From Spirochaetaceae bacterium (GTDB lineage: Bacteria > Spirochaetota > Spirochaetia > DSM-27196 > Alkalispirochaetaceae), in NCBI GenBank assembly GCA_007695175.1, contig REEH01000181.1, positions 1 through 32,345 on the forward strand: a stretch of 32,345 nt of DNA. Reading direction: 5' to 3'. Positions within the stretch are counted from its first letter, which is position 1, and the number at the start of each line of letters is the position of its first letter. The notes under the pieces are model-generated. The model did not search any database. It was not told where the DNA came from and saw only the letters and a program-made list of their open reading frames with translations. Positions 32,185-32,345 of this stretch are shown in pieces. The translations under genes and the position numbers were made by a program.

Positions 32185-32345
32185 TCAGAAACCGATCGAC
32201 GCTCCGCCGTCCACGGTGAGGCATGTTCCGGTCACAAAACGTGCCGCGGGAGAGCAGAGGTACAGCGCCGCGGCGCCGATATCCCGGGCGTCGCCAAAGC
32301 GGCCCAGGGGCGTCCGGGATATGACCCTGGAGGACCGGCTCGGGT
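32185..32345 (-). CDS. short-chain dehydrogenase/reductase, C-terminal part (cut by window edge)
   Basis: Only the last 52 codons lie in the window, ending at TGA 32185-32187; the start lies beyond position 32345. [20 protein letters not shown] and [17 protein letters not shown] are the classic C-terminal blocks of SDR oxidoreductases. With the next gene being a mannonate dehydratase, the likely role is an NAD(P)H-dependent reductase of a keto-uronate such as fructuronate to mannonate. That role is inferred from the neighbour. The catalytic YxxxK lies outside the window. Confidence 0.88.
   Translation of the reverse strand, partial: PSRSSRVISRTPLGRFGDARDIGAAALYLCSPAARFVTGTCLTVDGGASIGF

Noticed and set aside
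1-32345. tRNA, rRNA, CRISPR arrays, intact insertion sequences and riboswitches
   Set aside because: None could be recognised. No cloverleaf-like or rRNA-like stretch, spaced repeats or intact transposase was seen, and intergenic gaps are too short for most of these.

Overview
This is a 32.3 kb bacterial chromosomal window of high G+C content (clearly above 55% by eye), densely coded, with operons whose genes overlap by 1 to 11 bases. Gene content suggests a free-living spirochaete of the Spirochaeta/Alkalispirochaeta type: an NTT-like transporter fused to HEAT repeats and a cyclic-nucleotide domain, an orphan HisKA_2 kinase with two solute-binding sensor domains, an Rnf-like operon, a divergent-PAP2 protein, and a Walker A/Asp23 protein. 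This placement is inferred from protein character, not from a marker gene, and is moderately confident.

Layout. 1-1300 is a small degraded accessory region: a VapBC-like toxin-antitoxin pair on the minus strand, a 53-codon remnant of a type III-like DNA methyltransferase (the N-terminus only), and possible scraps of further genes. 1303-3975 is a membrane sensor histidine kinase whose promoter lies in the end of the methyltransferase remnant. 3996-9617 (minus) is a complete peptide-type ABC importer operon, dppA-B-C-D-F order, with a leader hairpin before dppA and a hairpin plus intrinsic terminator between dppA and dppB. 9783-12655 (plus) holds a HAD phosphatase, an Mrp-type ATPase without the usual CxxC motif, and a poly(A) polymerase-like nucleotidyltransferase. 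12671-15818 (minus) is an operon of an RluD-like pseudouridine synthase, a P-loop/Asp23 protein, and a TPR protein with a broken MA-peptidase motif. 15884-21763 (plus) is one long operon: divergent PAP2 protein, an unrecognised 512-residue membrane protein, then rnfC-D-G-E-A. 21809-23821 is a GH57 enzyme. 23836-25104 (minus) is a secreted FN3-like protein. 25178-26659 is a GltS-like sodium symporter. 26685-27110 (minus) is cytidine deaminase. 27277-30435 is the NTT/HEAT/cNMP fusion. 30451 to the right edge (minus) is an SDR-mannonate dehydratase-RraA operon, probably for uronate breakdown.

The most unusual system is the Rnf-like operon. It has no rnfB, and its RnfA and RnfE contain no cysteine at all, so the intramembrane [2Fe-2S] cluster of standard Rnf cannot form. 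The RnfD flavin-attachment threonine appears replaced and the RnfC nucleotide-binding glycine loop is rewritten. RnfC nevertheless keeps both ferredoxin-type clusters and RnfG keeps a perfect flavinylation motif. The operon is translationally coupled to an unknown membrane protein. This looks like a remodelled Rnf with a different electron path.

A second pattern is that many genes heading transcription units have a -10-like box only 6 to 14 bases before the start codon and no ribosome binding site, which suggests leaderless or nearly leaderless mRNAs. Internal operon genes and the transporter genes use ordinary Shine-Dalgarno sites. This pattern was used to choose several starts.
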